64,000 nt of DNA from Glandiceps talaboti (lineage: Eukaryota > Hemichordata > Enteropneusta > Spengelidae), in NCBI RefSeq assembly GCF_964340395.1, contig NC_135554.1, forward strand, positions 21,406,592 through 21,470,591, written 5' to 3'. The translations under genes and the position numbers were made by a program. Every line of letters begins with the position of its first letter. Position 1 is the first letter of the stretch. This document shows, piece after piece, positions 25,066 to 39,034 of this stretch. The notes beneath the pieces were generated by a model. It was not told the DNA's origin and did no database searches. It saw nothing but the letters and a program-made list of their open reading frames with translations.

Positions 25066-25744
25066 CGATGAGACTATGTATCTTACACCATGGATTGCTG
25101 AGACTAAACCATGTTTACATGTACATATGGGTACACCCCCCCCCCCCTCTCCAAGTACATGCCACTATCACCATGCAATCTATTGACTTTGCTACACAAT
25201 GTCACATCAATAGTAATAAGTCAACTTTGCTGGTTTTAAATACTTTATAATGAACTCTTTAATCATAAATTATATAAATACCAGCAAACCTTGAACATTC
25301 CATAAGATGTAGAAAGATCAATTCTGAACTAAACCATAATAAAGTCAAAAGAATGTATTTTATATTGTTTTCAATAATGGATTGTCAAGTGTGATAGATC
25401 ATAAAAAGAACTTTGATAAATGTAAAATCATATACAAGGTCTTATTTCTAAAGCTTTATTTCACATCAATATTATCTAAATATATGTGTATGTAGATTGG
25501 CATACAAATGTGTTCTGGCATGTCCTATATGAGAGCCTAGCCTAGCTGTTTGACCCTTGGGCAATTCTACACAGGTCGCGTAGCACTGAAAGCACTGTTG
25601 AAGACTTGTCAGACAGAGGTTGTATCATTCTATGGTTTTTGTTCCTCGTGCAGACCTGAGGTCTTACTACAACTTTGGAAACCTCTTAATATAACTGTAT
25701 GTATACAGCATCTCTGAACTTTATTTTGCACAGGAAACTCTATA

Positions 25745-25935
25745 AATGGTTGAATGGTTGAATGAATGAATAAATGAATGAATGAATGAATGAATGAATG
25801 AATGAATGAATGAATGAATGAATGAATGAATGAATGAATGAATGAATGAATGAATGAACAAACAAACGAATGAATGAAACTAACAAATGAACGAACCAAT
25901 AGCTGTCTGTCTGTCTGACTGACTGAATGACACTC

Positions 25936-26005
<70 letters not shown>
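25745..26005. repeat. Composite microsatellite (GAAT)n and (TTGA)n
   Basis: About 25759-25858 is (GAAT)n; 25936-26004 is (TTGA)n; a short CTGT block lies between. All long frames here are repeat artefacts. Confidence 0.95.
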
Positions 26006-27294
26006 CATGTTGAATATAGCTGTTCAAGGTATCTGAAGTTATTTTACATGTAGAGAGTATAATGATAGGCCACTCTGTCATAGCACTTTTATACAGTTTC
26101 AAAGATATACCGAGTGCTACACTTTCTGTATCACATCTGTGCGTCACAAATGTAATTTGTTTTATCTTTACTTTAACTGCACAGAACATGATAAAAGTAA
26201 ACTTTGTAAGAACTGCAAGACCCATTTCATACCATGTTGTGCCTCACCAAGTTCTGGTTTCAAGGATCTCTCATGTATACAACTTGAAACTTTAGTTTAC
26301 TGTGAATATGATGAGTATAAAGAATTGACACACCAGGGGTAGACAAACACATGACCTATATGCACAAATACATGTATGTATGTGTGTAATGTGAAATTAG
26401 TAACTCATTTACTATTTCCAAGGTTGATCACAGTGTTTTTATCAATACAGTCAAGTTTATTCTATACCAGTACAAATCAGTTTATAGACACACAGCCTAC
26501 CCACAGTATACTCATGTGAATTCATGTCAATGTTTATACTAGGACTATCAACTGGAGTGGCTGTTAAAAAAAAACAATATGGTAATTGGTATACATATAT
26601 AATACCATACCATATATACCCAAAATACTGGCAATAACTCAAACTATCATGATCTGTTTCTGAGTGCAAGGCAGGGATGATCTGTGACTTATTTTATCTT
26701 ATAGGCCATTTTATCATATTTTTTTTTATGTACAGTTCCTCTTTGGGGCAGTATTACAGACCTTTACAGTAGGCAAAGATGTACCCGAGTTCCCTGGATG
26801 TTTTACTGGGCTCCCACAGTAGAACACTGTACCTGACAAGTTTCAACCCTGAAGAAGACATCGTCAGCTGAACCTCGGAAACCAATAAACTTTGTTTTAA
26901 AGCTAGGCAACAAGACTGTCCCATGCATAGCAGAGAAGAGTCAACTTGTATGAGCAATTTACACAGCATATTATAGTTACCTCAATGAAATATTTCTAGA
27001 AATTAGAACAAATCTAAATATCTTTTTAGTAATTTTATGAAAAACAAACACTTTTTATACAAAGCTTGAAGGTTTCTGGTATGAAATTAACTGTGCTATT
27101 AAATATAGAAAACATAAATACCTTTGTATTGAAATTTCCGAACAGAAAAAGTAGCAGGTCAGGAAGGGAATATAACCACAAACGTTGGAGAGACATCTAT
27201 GATCAGACCTATCCACTTTTAACTTGTCACTGTTGTCTGTGTCATCAGTTTAGTTTCATGTGGTTACAAAATATGAATTAAACACTGTAGGTGA

Positions 27295-27480
27295 TTTCAA
27301 AGCGCCAACAAAACTCATTGTTGAAGGGACACGTTCACTGACACGATGGGTGATTTCCAATACACAACAATATCAATACTTGAGTTTGTGATACATGTTC
27401 ATTGACACTATGGCATGATTTACCAACAGAAAACAATACTCTGTCTCATTGTTCAAGATATAATCTGGTATCAAGATCAC
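27295..27480. repeat. Degenerate tandem repeat, about 80 bp
   Basis: CTCATTGTT, (A/C)TGTTCA(C/T)TGACAC(G/T)ATGG and GTGATTTCCAA-like segments alternate twice or more. Confidence 0.5.
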
Positions 27481-27596
27481 ATTGTATTGTGGTCATTCAT
27501 GATTATAGCTAATTAAAACAATCCCTAGAGAATACATTGTTTATGGTTCTAAGAATCAATAGGATAGTAAAATAATAGTTACTGTAGAATGATAGA

Positions 27597-27670
27597 TTGG
27601 AAACGAAAGTGACAGAATGATCAAGGTCTGTAGTAGACGGAGCCCATCGAAACGTCACGTTCGTTTCCAA
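27597..27670. repeat. Hairpin with GTCTGTAGTAGAC core and GAAACGTC motif
   Basis: Outer stem TTGGAAACGAAAGTGAC (27597-27613) pairs with GTCACGTTCGTTTCCAA (27654-27670), 16 of 17. Inside is the small hairpin GTCT-GTAGT-AGAC, then CATCGAAACGTC. It may be a relic of a retroelement terminus. Confidence 0.6.
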
Positions 27671-28792
27671 TATACCTTTCCAAAGTACTACATTTCACTG
27701 TCCTAAAATAATCCCTGTTGGTTTAGTACTGGTTTCAGTTTCATTTCAAAATTCTGTGCAAAGATCAGTCACATTACTTTTAAGAAATTCTGACATATGG
27801 ATTGTTGTGTTATCATCAATGATAAAGCACATTTTTTTTTTTAAGTTTTCAGTTGTCAAGTTGGATTAAATTTTCAGCCACTTTACAATTCAAAATATAA
27901 CTCATATTTTAGTGGATTAAAAGTTGATATCAATCAATATCACTTCATAAAAAAATTCTTGAACTGGTGTGTCACTGTCAAGAATTGAAAATTCCTAAAC
28001 AAAGTAATCAACGCGAGGTCATACACACTGAGGTAAGACTGATGAATAAATGATTATTAATACATTTTTCATATCAAGAGCCTGACCCCCAAGACTTTAC
28101 TCTTTATTTTGTTTACCTTTCTTGAGAAATAATATTTCATTTTTTGGGAGGTGACCAGATCAGTTTATAACCGAGTTTCCTCAAAATATTTGTCTGATTT
28201 TATCAACATGAAAAAAAAAATTTGAATAAGAATTCTGCATATTACATGTAGATCAAGTCACTGCATGAGACATGTCTGTCATGGTATACACTAATTTGCA
28301 TATGACAAATTTGCATACTATGGATACAATGTTTCATACAGACAGTGATATCGAAGTGGAATATTGTATTAAAAGATGGTAATGTATAATATCTGATTAC
28401 AGGAATCGTAAAGCCAAGGATAAAATTTCGCAATTTTACATCAAAGAAAAACTTGGGTACAATTTGAGGACAAAAATATTCACTATTGAATTTGATGTTA
28501 TTTTATCTAAGCACTCAACTTTAGTGTCCAAATTCTATACATGGGAAAAACAACTTTCCCTGACATCAAATTCACCGCCTGCTGTTTTCCAATAAAAACA
28601 TTATAATTTGTCTAGGGCATTAGCCTAGGTCATGCTGTTCTGTCTCCAACAGTTCCTCCTTCCACTAACTATGTACAAATGTACAATCCATATTGGATAG
28701 GCAAAAAGGTAAAAGAACCTCTCTCCACTCTATGGCCATGCTGTAAATAGTAAAATACACTCAATTTTGTCTAAATACAAACATATACATAA

Positions 28793-28821
28793 TACGTACG
28801 TACGTACGTACGTACGTACGC
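28793..28821. repeat. (TACG)n microsatellite
   Basis: About seven self-complementary ACGT units; notable as a CpG-dense run inside CpG-poor intron. Confidence 0.9.
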
Positions 28822-29821
28822 ACATGCACACACATACACTCACAGCGTGCGCAAAATCCTAGTATTCCAAATTGATACAGCTGTTTTGAATAAACTGAAT
28901 AATGAGAATTTGTTTTAGTAATGTCATTGATACCTACAACAGTTCTAACCTTTGAGATTTGTAAAACACAACAGCTGCAGAATTCAACACTAGTGTCAAA
29001 AAAAATTCACATTAAATCACTTTCAGGTAAAACTAAACTAAACTCTCAGCTGTTATCAACCTTTCAAATGCCAAAACTATAGCAGCAACTTTATCAGTTA
29101 TTTCAAAGATAATATTATTAGTGATTATCCTACGACAGAAATAAGTCTGATTAAAAAAATAAACAAACAGTATAATTTAAGAATTATAATCAAGCCAAGT
29201 GCAGAGTTTAAGAGTACATTTTTATGTAATTTGTGGAATTGATTTGTTCTGAGCGTTATTATTTTCAAACAGAAAGGAACTGAAATCATTTCAGAGTTTA
29301 CAGCTCCAACAAAACACAACAAATACTGAGTACCGACACCTACACCATTTAAAAAAGACATGAGTAAGAAACACTTGAAGTCCCACCCTAAATCAGATAT
29401 TTTTCTATTTTTCTAAACATACAATGTAAAAACTTTAAAAGTAAGTCTGATTACTGGTTTTAAAATCACTGGAGATGATACTTTCTTGTCCTACATTGAT
29501 AACAAGTAAATTAAATAAACAACTTAGTTAAAATCCACAAAGTATTTATAAAGATAGAGAGTATATTATTATTCTAACCTCATATGACCTTGAAGACAGA
29601 AAGTAAATTGTTCAAAACTTACCACACGTCTTTTCCAATATTTTGACACCGGTACGCACGAAGACATGACACTAAATTCCTAAATAATTATAACTATAGT
29701 ATATTTTGGTTTCACATGCATTCCCACTTGACCTCCATATACCCGTAGTCCGTAGTGTAAAACATTTTTTGTAATAATGAGAAATATTTTGTACACATGT
29801 ATGAGCGATGACATAAAGGTC

Positions 29822-29833
29822 ATGAATATTCAT
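29822..29833. promoter_or_regulatory. POU-type palindrome ATGAATATTCAT
   Basis: A perfect 12-bp palindrome, followed within 60 bp by CATGAATATTCAA and CTATTCATGAG. Palindromic octamer-half-site words like this can bind POU homeodomain dimers. Confidence 0.25.
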
Positions 29834-30390
29834 ATGATCTCATGAATATTCAAATTATGGCTATTCATGAGTGGATATTCTTTGAAATGAAAGGCACAAA
29901 AGGTGACTAACTTATTTAGTACTTATGTGATTTGTTTCATGACTAACACAGAATCTTAAGTTAAATCTTTTGGTGGGATACTACATACTTAGCACTGACT
30001 AACGTACATACAGTGAAAGTTGCTGTTTTATTTTAAATCCCTTTGTTTTTCAAAATATGATGCAAGGATATTTGACGTCCAAGTCATTCAGTTGTATGAT
30101 TTATCGCTTAGATTGTGAGTACCAAGATAGGCCTGTATGGTATCAAAGTAGATTAACACATACCATATTTGGGGGTAAAGTACACCTCGAGGAGAGTTAA
30201 TATAGTCATGCGTCAATTTGTCATGATTTCATTTCCTCACCTATAAAATACTACTGTAGCAACTAACAGAGAATTTTCAACATTTCAAATTAAAAAAAAA
30301 AAAAATCTTTATTTCTGAATAAAAATTCTACCATATATATGCACTGGTGAGTCTGGTGCCAGTACAAAGTTCAACAGAATGATATAGTGC

Positions 30391-30870
30391 ACAAAGTGGC
30401 ACAAGCTGAGTTAAGAAACTTATTTTACTCCGGTAAAAATACTTACAATAATACATAAAACCTTGATTAAACAATGCTGGTGTAATGTTGATGTAATTAC
30501 TTCAATGGCACTAAAAAATCTTCTTTTGACATTTTTAGCACAGTTGATGGCATCCCATTTGGGGTTTCATCAACAATTGTATACTAGGTTATGCCATCAA
30601 ATTATGCCTGATTACCACATTTCAGTTCAGTCGGTAGAAAGTTGCTTTAAGTCCACATTAGGATTAAAGTCAAAGTGTGAAAATCAGTTATCTGGCAGAA
30701 AAAATAGATAGAAAAAACTGGTCCAAAACAAAAGAATAATGAGTTATCTATATAATCTGTATGGCTCCACTGATAACAGTAATACGAGAACCTGGCATTG
30801 AAACCCTGGCCTTTAATCATGCTTCAGGAATTACCGGTACCTTTAAACTCAGCTTATGAGGTGACATCAA
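30391..30870. repeat. Possible degenerate TIR element
   Basis: Left GGCACAAGCTGAGTTAAG (30397 on) is matched in reverse complement near the right end (CTTTAAACTCAGCTTATGAG, 30841-30860). A related fragment (AAGTGGCACAAGCT ... GTGAAAATACTT) recurs at 62785-62830. Ends not defined. Confidence 0.3.
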
Positions 30871-31366
30871 AGGATTTCTATGCTTTAACACTAATGATAC
30901 CAGTAACTGTAGGTGGACAGCTACCAACCAGTGCATGACTTTGCAACACTACACTACTATTGTATTTCATGTACATCAATATACACACAAACATACCCAA
31001 TGACAATAAAATTGTTCTACCTTACTTCCTGTACATACATAAGTCATTTCGTATCAGATACAAACACCTTTGATATATACAATTGATAATGATAACAAAT
31101 TCCATTAAGTCTACACTGGTACCCACAGGCTCCACCATCATGACACAATTCATATCAAATATCATACTGATGCAATCGTATTCATCTCAGTAAAATGCCA
31201 TGCATGCAAGAATCCTAGCCCACTAGCTATACATATACCCCAAGGCTCTTAATAAGCCATATTTCACAATATTCATACAAAAAAGATTACACGAACTGAA
31301 CATCTTACGATAAAATCTGTGGTATTTACAAATTCCAAAAGTGCATTACGTGGACCACTATAATTC

Positions 31367-31650
31367 GTCAAGTATTTTCATTCGATAAGATTATGCATTC
31401 ATTTTGAAAACTGCTGGGGGAAATTATACAAAGAAGTGAGTGGATTGGAAAGAGAGTAATATATCAGATGTATGGTCCACTCAGGCAAACTACCTGTGAC
31501 ATATCATCAACTCGGCTTGTCAAGTATTTTCATTCGATAAAATTATGCATTCATTTTGAAAACTGCTAGAGGAATTTTACAACAAAGTGAGTGGATTGGA
31601 AAGAGAGTAATATATTAGACGTATTGTCTACTCAGGCAAACTACCTGTAA
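31367..31650. repeat. 152-bp tandem duplication
   Basis: GTCAAGTATTTTCATTCGAT starts at 31367 and 31519; each unit continues through GTGAGTGGATTGGAAAGAGA to CAGGCAAACTACCTGT. Confidence 0.9.
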
Positions 31651-31804
31651 CATCATCAACTCAGCTCCAAGCTCCCTGTCAATGCATAACTCTCTCTAAA
31701 ACATGCAGGGAAAACACAGGGCCTAACATCATCAACTTGGCTCCAAGCTCTTTGTCAATGCATAGCTCTCTCTCTAAAACATGCAGGGAAAACACAGGGC
31801 CTAT
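31651..31804. repeat. 76-bp tandem duplication adjoining the 152-bp one
   Basis: CATCATCAACT(C/T) starts at 31651 and 31727. Each unit includes CTCCAAGCTC, AACATGCAGGGAAAACACAG and GGCCTA. Confidence 0.9.
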
Positions 31805-32357
31805 ACAAGTAATAACAACCAAAACAATGAACTTTCTTTCATTACCAGAGCTATCACAGCTTTGAAGGTAGGGCTGGCATTTTGTCAAGGACGTTTCACA
31901 TCCCCAACAAACCTATGAACAGTTTTGATAACCCGGTGCTTTTTTTAAACCACAAAATTCAAACTAACAATTCTACCTTACCTGGTATTGGAGGGTCAAG
32001 GCTAATGGTGCACAATATGGTCTTTGTGGAAGGATATTAAAAACTGACTTAGTAATTGTGTGATAAGGTACATAACTACATTCTTTGCATTACCTAGGTT
32101 CTTGGTCTGGATAGCATACACAAACATTTCATTAAAAGTTTGGCAAACATTTACACACGCTTTCTTTGTAAGACTCAAGTATATATATACATTTAACATG
32201 TATACATGTATAAATGCACTATGAGTCATTCATTTAAAACAATGAATGGTGCTCTGTTAGTTTTTGTAGACCACCTATCAAAAGACAGTTTAAAAGTTTT
32301 TTTCTATCCTTGAGTGCAGCAAGGATAGACTCAACCATGCTACAACAACATGTATCT

Positions 32358-32490
32358 TAGAACGGGCATCAGGGGAAAAATTTGCACTTCCCTGGAAATG
32401 GCACAGAAGTTTGAAATTCCTTGCAATGAGAAAGGAAGTTTATACTTCCATGGAATGGGCAAAGAAATTTGCAATTCCGTGGAATGGGTT
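32358..32490. repeat. Degenerate 30-40 bp tandem repeat
   Basis: Units of the type ACTTCC(A/C)TGGAATGGGCA followed by AAGAAATTTGCAATTCC occur about three times. Confidence 0.6.
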
Positions 32491-33374
32491 ACTGGCTGGC
32501 ATAGTCTAGAATCCATTGGGGTTTTTTCAATAATCACAATAATTTGTACATAACAACTTCTAAAACTTGTCATGATCCGTGAAATTATAAGCTTATATAA
32601 TGAACTGAAAAAAATGAAACGGTGATACTTTTACTGAGAATGAATATCTTTAGAAGCAAAAAAAGATCACATTCTTCTGAAGCCAAAAAATACAAACCTT
32701 CAACCTCAATATTGTTATTATAATACACAGCACACCATGTGTTTTTACCGTTTTTTACAGACAAAATGTGTTAATATTTGCACAAAAGTAAGCAAAGACA
32801 GTTTGACAAAGCCTATCAACCTGAGCAGGTGAAAATGTACTCATTAGTAAAATACGATAAAACCCTTGGTCAAGACACAAGAACTAATCAATACTTGCAA
32901 AATACTGCTTCACCATGCATAAAACATACAAATTAAAACTCTATATTCGTGGAATTGTAACTTGCCAATTCCTGAATATTTTGAAAGTGACCAGTCACCA
33001 TCATGTACATAAAGTATTAACTACAAGTTATATTAGCTACCAGGAAGTCTGTGGTCTATGAAGTAGGATTGAATTCTTTTGTATTTCCAAAGTTTAATTA
33101 ACAGATTCTTTGATGCAGAACAATACAAGTAATAAGCTTCACTTCACTTCATTTAAAAGTAGCTAGGTAAAACAGTTATTTTTGAGATGTAGTTGCCGAG
33201 GAATCACAGCCTTGACAATGACAATAGTATCCATTACAAATTAATTTCAACTTTAAAGATGAGTCGTCATCATAAAGTATAAATATTAAAATTAGTAGAA
33301 GTAGTAATTCCTCTATTCCTATTCACTGAGAAGGGAAAGTGTAATATAGTACATGACAATTAATTATTTCACTA

Positions 33375-33387
33375 TGACCTTTGACCT
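33375..33387 (-). promoter_or_regulatory. Perfect DR1 nuclear-receptor-type element
   Basis: AGGTCAAAGGTCA on the minus strand. Identical word at 46768-46780; AGGTCAGAGGTCA at 4243-4255 and 56549-56561. Confidence 0.35.
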
Positions 33388-34176
33388 TTTTTGTGCAACC
33401 TTTGCGGAACCACATCCTTTTCATTTTCAACATAACTTTTATTTTCTACAGAAAGTTAAGAAAGGAAACTTACAGAGAAGGGAAGGGAATATACAATGAC
33501 TACATACATGGCAGTAAATTATTTCATCATGGCCTATGACCTTTGCTGTGCAGTAATTAGCTCCTGAAGCCCAATGATTCAATCCCAGGTTCTCAGATAC
33601 CATCATTCTTTTGTTCAGGGTCAACATTTGCTACAGCTCTACTACTAAAAGACAACTGTTTTCAAACCTAAATTCTAACCCTTATTCAACTCGGCCTTGT
33701 ACGTTATATATGTCCATTTCAAGACTATGATTTTTTAAACTGAGAAATTGGTCACTATGGCTCAATTTTAAAGTACATGCCAGGCATGTGTACTGGCCAT
33801 TCTGTACATTGTCTTTTACAATCTATATATTACACATCATCTCTTCAAAAGAAATTCCATATTCTTCGTTTGTTTTCAACTACTGTCAGTTGATTTTGTT
33901 TGTTTTTTGTCATGTTTTTAGACCAGTAGCAAAAAGGGGAGAAATCTGGTGAAAGATTTGTTTGCACAAACTTCAACAAATCATTTGGACTAGGAGCCTA
34001 GTACACAACCATGTGCAAGATTTTCTCTTATTTGATTGCTAATAGAACAATTCAAGTTATACATATCTACTAACATGTACCAGTACATCCCAAATGTATT
34101 TCTGTGTGAACGCTTTTAACTTTACTCATACATGAAAATCTTTCAATTTTAAAAAAATGTTAAAGTCTTTAAATCC

Positions 34177-34327
<151 letters not shown>

Positions 34328-35424
34328 AGTATTTCATAGTCTAGTTCCTATACAGTATCATTACCATTTACACCTCCATTCATTCAGTCAGAAAACCACA
34401 TTGGCATCCAATCCAGACTATGTATTTCATTACATCTTCATTTTTTCACCATGCAGTCTCAAAATCCACATATATTTCATTACATAATAGCTACACCTTT
34501 AGAAACCAAACTATAAACATAAACACACACTTTTCATATCAAACATAATATTAGTGACACTCACCTTTCTTCTCTGTCTCAGTTTCTTTTTTATTTGTGT
34601 CTCAAAACAGCTAAGAATCATTTTTATCAACTCTTTCCTTGCTAGTGTTGTCAGAAAATGAAACGTTTTTGGCATGTACTAATTATTTTATACTCACACA
34701 TCCACACATAGCTTACTTATAATTCTGTATTTTACTTTTCTAAGAACTACCCTGATCATGGATAGCCTGCAGCTCTATATTTGGTACGATACTGCAGCCC
34801 ACAGTACAATAACAATGTAACATAAACAATAAAGTCCAATTCTATGTTGTGACCGTACACCCCCACAGTCTACAGGTGGTCAGTGGTAGTGGGGATTTCT
34901 ATGAACAAATGACAACTTCCTCTGAGCTGACATTGCATTGTTCAAGCAATGTGAATGCCACAAGTGTCTGACATAATGGTTTTTTAAATACCACATTACT
35001 CAGTACATTCATACACATCACGTTCAATGACAAAACTTTCATTGAAATCCACATGGTTTCGTTTTCCTAAAATAACCACAGTACACCAATACATGCACGA
35101 TTTTGTGTCTGACTATACAACATGTGATTATACTCACCACCAGTCATTATAGCATTGATAGACTGACAATCTGTACTTATAGGAATGGGTTACAGAAGAA
35201 CTTACAGCCAGGACATTTTGAGTCTACCATCTCTACCCTGAGCCTACATAACGCATTTACCAGTATCCTCAAAATTGTCTTTTCTCTTCAAAGTAATATC
35301 CATTTCCAGAAAAATACTCGCCTAAATATTCTTACCATAGGATTTGCTTATTTGAATACAATAAAGATACCATAACACAAATCAAAGTAGTAAACTTGAT
35401 AGTATTGAGGAGACTAGTCCCTTT

Positions 35425-35830
35425 CTTCAAGCAGTTTTGAAAATCACTTTTTCCACTCAGAAAGAAATAACAGCTAGTTCAGTCAATAAACTCAACTACT
35501 GTACATTGTGCACTCATTGACAATGTCATTGACAATTATCCATGTACAGGATTGCAAATGCCACCTTTTTCATTGCATATTGTACAATGATTCCTAAGTA
35601 ACAGTTTTAAAAAATCATATTTTTTCACTTTTTCCTTTCATAATGAAGCAACAACAGCTGCTAGTTCAGTCAACCACCCCATTTCTCATCTTAGGCACAT
35701 ACTGGAGGAGGGGAAGAGGGGAGGAGGGGAGAAGGCGCCTGGGAAGGGAGGTACACATTACAGTACATTGATACTTTTGTTGTTACGGTGTTACAAATGA
35801 CAACTTTTCACTACATGTTTAGAATATCTC
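35425..35830. repeat. Degenerate duplication, about 190 bp
   Basis: AGTTTTGAAAA(A)TCA, CACTTTTTCC, ACAGCTAGTTCAGTCAA and the GTACATTG block occur twice in the same order. Confidence 0.5.
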
Positions 35831-35969
35831 ACAATTTCCCAGAACCAATGATGTCAGAGTTTACATTATGCTAATGACACAATTTCACACTCAATAATTT
35901 TCATCAAATGTAACAGATAGGACACAATACATGTAAGGCTGTACTTGGCATCAACAAACCATCATGTTG

Positions 35970-35983
35970 TCTATAGAGGGCGC
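35970..35983 (+). promoter_or_regulatory. CTCF-like motif (weaker)
   Basis: TCTATAGAGGGCGC matches 11 of 14 positions. A similar match, ACTACAGAGGGCGC, is at 14633-14646. Confidence 0.25.
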
Positions 35984-36321
35984 TATACTACAGCTATATG
36001 TACTACTAGTACCATTTCTAAATGAACTATTCACAGAGAAGCTGACAGTGTCAGAACTTATCAACAAACAAGAACATAAATGGTATCAAAACTACTTTAA
36101 GTAATGATGAAAAGAAAAACATCTTAATCAAATCATTGTTTACATCAAATAACCAAGACATATTTTCTGTTAATTAGCAGTTTACCCACGGGTGATGCAA
36201 ATTGCTCTTTACTGTCTACGATATAATGAGTAAGTTATTAGAACTATTGAAACAAAACATTTTTTTTAAATGTTCCAGTTGCAGCTAGTGCAGCTTTAAA
36301 GACAAAATATTGTAAGGACTG

Positions 36322-36494
36322 TGACTTGGCATTGACACAATGTGATTTCTGACCAGTATGCTGAATGTCAAAGTGATCACTTGGCATTGACACAATGTGA
36401 TTTCTGACCAGTATGCTAAATGTCAAAGTGATCAAGTACTCTGACTTGGCATTGGCACAGACGTAATTTCTGACCAGTATGCTGAATGTCAAAC
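36322..36494. repeat. Three-copy tandem repeat, 55-64 bp
   Basis: ACTTGGCATTG(A/G)CACA at 36324, 36379 and 36443, each followed by TTTCTGACCAGTATGCT(G/A)AATGTCAAA. Confidence 0.85.
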
Positions 36495-37151
36495 TGGAAC
36501 ACAGATAAACAGACAGAGGGAGTAATTCTAACTCTCACAAAGCCCTACCATAACAGCTGGTTTTATCAATAGCAAACATCATTATATATCTCAAAGATAA
36601 ATTAATAAACCCATACATGAATAATAACATTAGAAACTTGTATAATCAATAAATTCATAATCCTTACACAACTAACACTATTGTACATCTGAATACATGA
36701 TTTAACAATAAAATACATGAATAATCACAAATTTGAATAGCTCCTATAAATTGATAAACCCATACATTAATAATAATTAGTGTATCTTTAAATAAATCAA
36801 TAAATCAATAAACTCATAAATAACAATTCTGCGTACATCAAATAATTCAATAAATTCAGATTAGATTGACAGGTTAAGACTACACAGATTTGATATGAAA
36901 GAAAATAGTTTTTTCATGTTTGTATAACAAAGTTATGTTGAAAGTTTGGCTGTAGGTATGCATGTACATGGCTATATTTATTATATATTAGTGCCTAAAG
37001 CAGTGAATCATACTAAAACCTTTTATGAGTGTTATCATAGTAATGTGATAGTGATCAGTGAAACTCAAGTTTCTAAAACAATCCTCAGGTCTGAGGCTTA
37101 ATAAAGACAAAGTTGAATAAGAAGATGAAAGCTGGATTACTTGAACAGATT

Positions 37152-37192
37152 CCCCATCCCCACTCCCCACCCCTCCCTCCAACCCCCTCCCC
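37152..37192 (-). other. G-quadruplex-type tract on the sense strand of the gene
   Basis: On the minus strand at least six runs of three to five Gs lie within about 40 bases. It would be present in the pre-mRNA of isoform A. A similar four-run tract is at 3029-3055 (also minus strand); a plus-strand one is at 35710-35748. Confidence 0.5.
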
Positions 37193-38384
37193 TTGTTTTC
37201 ACAGAGTTCTCAAACCTTAGTCAAACACTGTACATGTCTACTAATACTATGTATTTGACCCTGATCCGTATTCTTAATCTACAAGGTATGTAAGCATGTC
37301 TAGTTCAATACTGAATCCACAAGAGTCTAAGTACTGGTATGTTTGGTTCAATACTTTGTATCCTGATGGTTAAGTCTGGAATTCTAGTTTAGTAAACATG
37401 TCACAAAAACCAAGAATTCTGAAATTCTGTCTATGCCAGGGTTATAACCTCTGTGTACTGGGAAAGGTTACTTGTGAAATCAATGCATGAAATAGCTATA
37501 TTTTAGACACCTAGTAATGTTGTAAATCAGTGGTATATGTCACACATAAAACAAACATGACTTGCAAGTGATAGCTTTGTCTTCTGCAAACCACAAGTGA
37601 TTTGAGTGAAAAAATAAAAAAAATCATGAAAATTGTATAAGTCTCGCGAGAAATATGGAAGCAGAAACTGACATCAACTTAAAAAGACAATATAAAACTG
37701 TTCTTCCAATCTGTAATGGCTGTACATTTCATGGGAAGAAACCAATAACACAGAGACCACATGGAAAACAACGGAAAACATAACTACCTGAACTAGACAC
37801 TCATACATTGAAAAAAAAAATCTACCTACCCCACCTATTCTAAAATTGAGTGTAATCGGAATCACACAATTTTTTTCGGCCAAATATTTCCGTTGAGTGA
37901 AAGATTACCATAGTGATATAACAATATGTTTTTAGCATTCTCTTTATTCAAAAACACAGTATAATGGTTTCAGTAATGTACATATACGTAACATATTGTT
38001 ACCATACTGTTTTCTTATAGTGAATCTCTATAGTGAGTCATGTCTTCATTGAATTCATACAAAGACCCATCTGAGCAGTAATTGCATTGTATATTGTATG
38101 TTTACATATCCATGTGGTATTTCATATTAAGATAATATGTATTACATCAGAAAGCTGTGACTTTCAACATATAAACAGATTTTTTTCAAATTTGATAAAA
38201 ATCTGATAATTTTCTTACGTTACAAGTTCATTGAAATCTGATGCTCTCATATTTCAATCCGTTAAAAATTCCATCCATCCATCAAAAATTCAAAATTGCA
38301 ACAAATTCACTCATGAACATCAACATTTTCAACAACTTTTTGAACTGGTCAATCTTTTCTAATTTGCAATATTAGGTTTTGTTC

Positions 38385-38690
38385 AGGGTGGTAAGTAGGT
38401 AAAATCTACCCGAGTTCCCCAGTCATTTTACCAGGTTCCCTACCAATGTTACTAATATTATTTAATGGCAAGTAGGTAAAATTCACCTGAGTTTCCCTGT
38501 TATATTACCAAGGTTCCTGACCAGTGTTTTTGCAAAGGATGGTAAATAGGTAAAATCTACCTGAATTCCCAAGTCATTTTACCAGGTACCCTACCAGGGT
38601 GGTAAGTAGGTAAAACCCACCTGAGTTCCCCTGTCATTTTTACCAGGGTTCCCAAACAATGTCTGTTACTGGGGTTCCCCAACCTTTGCA
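38385..38690. repeat. Dispersed repeat family R1, largest tandem cluster
   Basis: Unit: GGTAAGTAGGTAAAATCTAC, then CTGAGTTCCC, then AGTCATTTTACCAGG(T/G)TTCCC. Four to five units here; single or double copies lie at 48866-48920, 53872-54015 and 58300-58505, and a diverged one at 26775-26822. Confidence 0.8.
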
Positions 38691-39034
38691 AAAATTGTTG
38701 TTTCTACTCTAGTATACTATAATAACTTTGAGGTGTGAAACTGCTCAGCTATACTGGCCTGTATGTCCAAATGATATTGACATACACATGTTGACACACA
38801 CAGTACAGTTTACCTGTACATTTCACAACAATAGACTACCAACAAGTACATAGCACATAGAACAACAATAAGTTTGCCAACTATTCAGCAGAGACATTCA
38901 AACATGACATACGTGATGTAAGATGTAAATGGAATCCACTTGTTATTGGGCTTGTTATGTGACACCTTGTTTCATGTAGGATCTATGGTTTCATCAAACT
39001 CTCTAAATCTTTCTCATTGCCTACCTTTACATGC

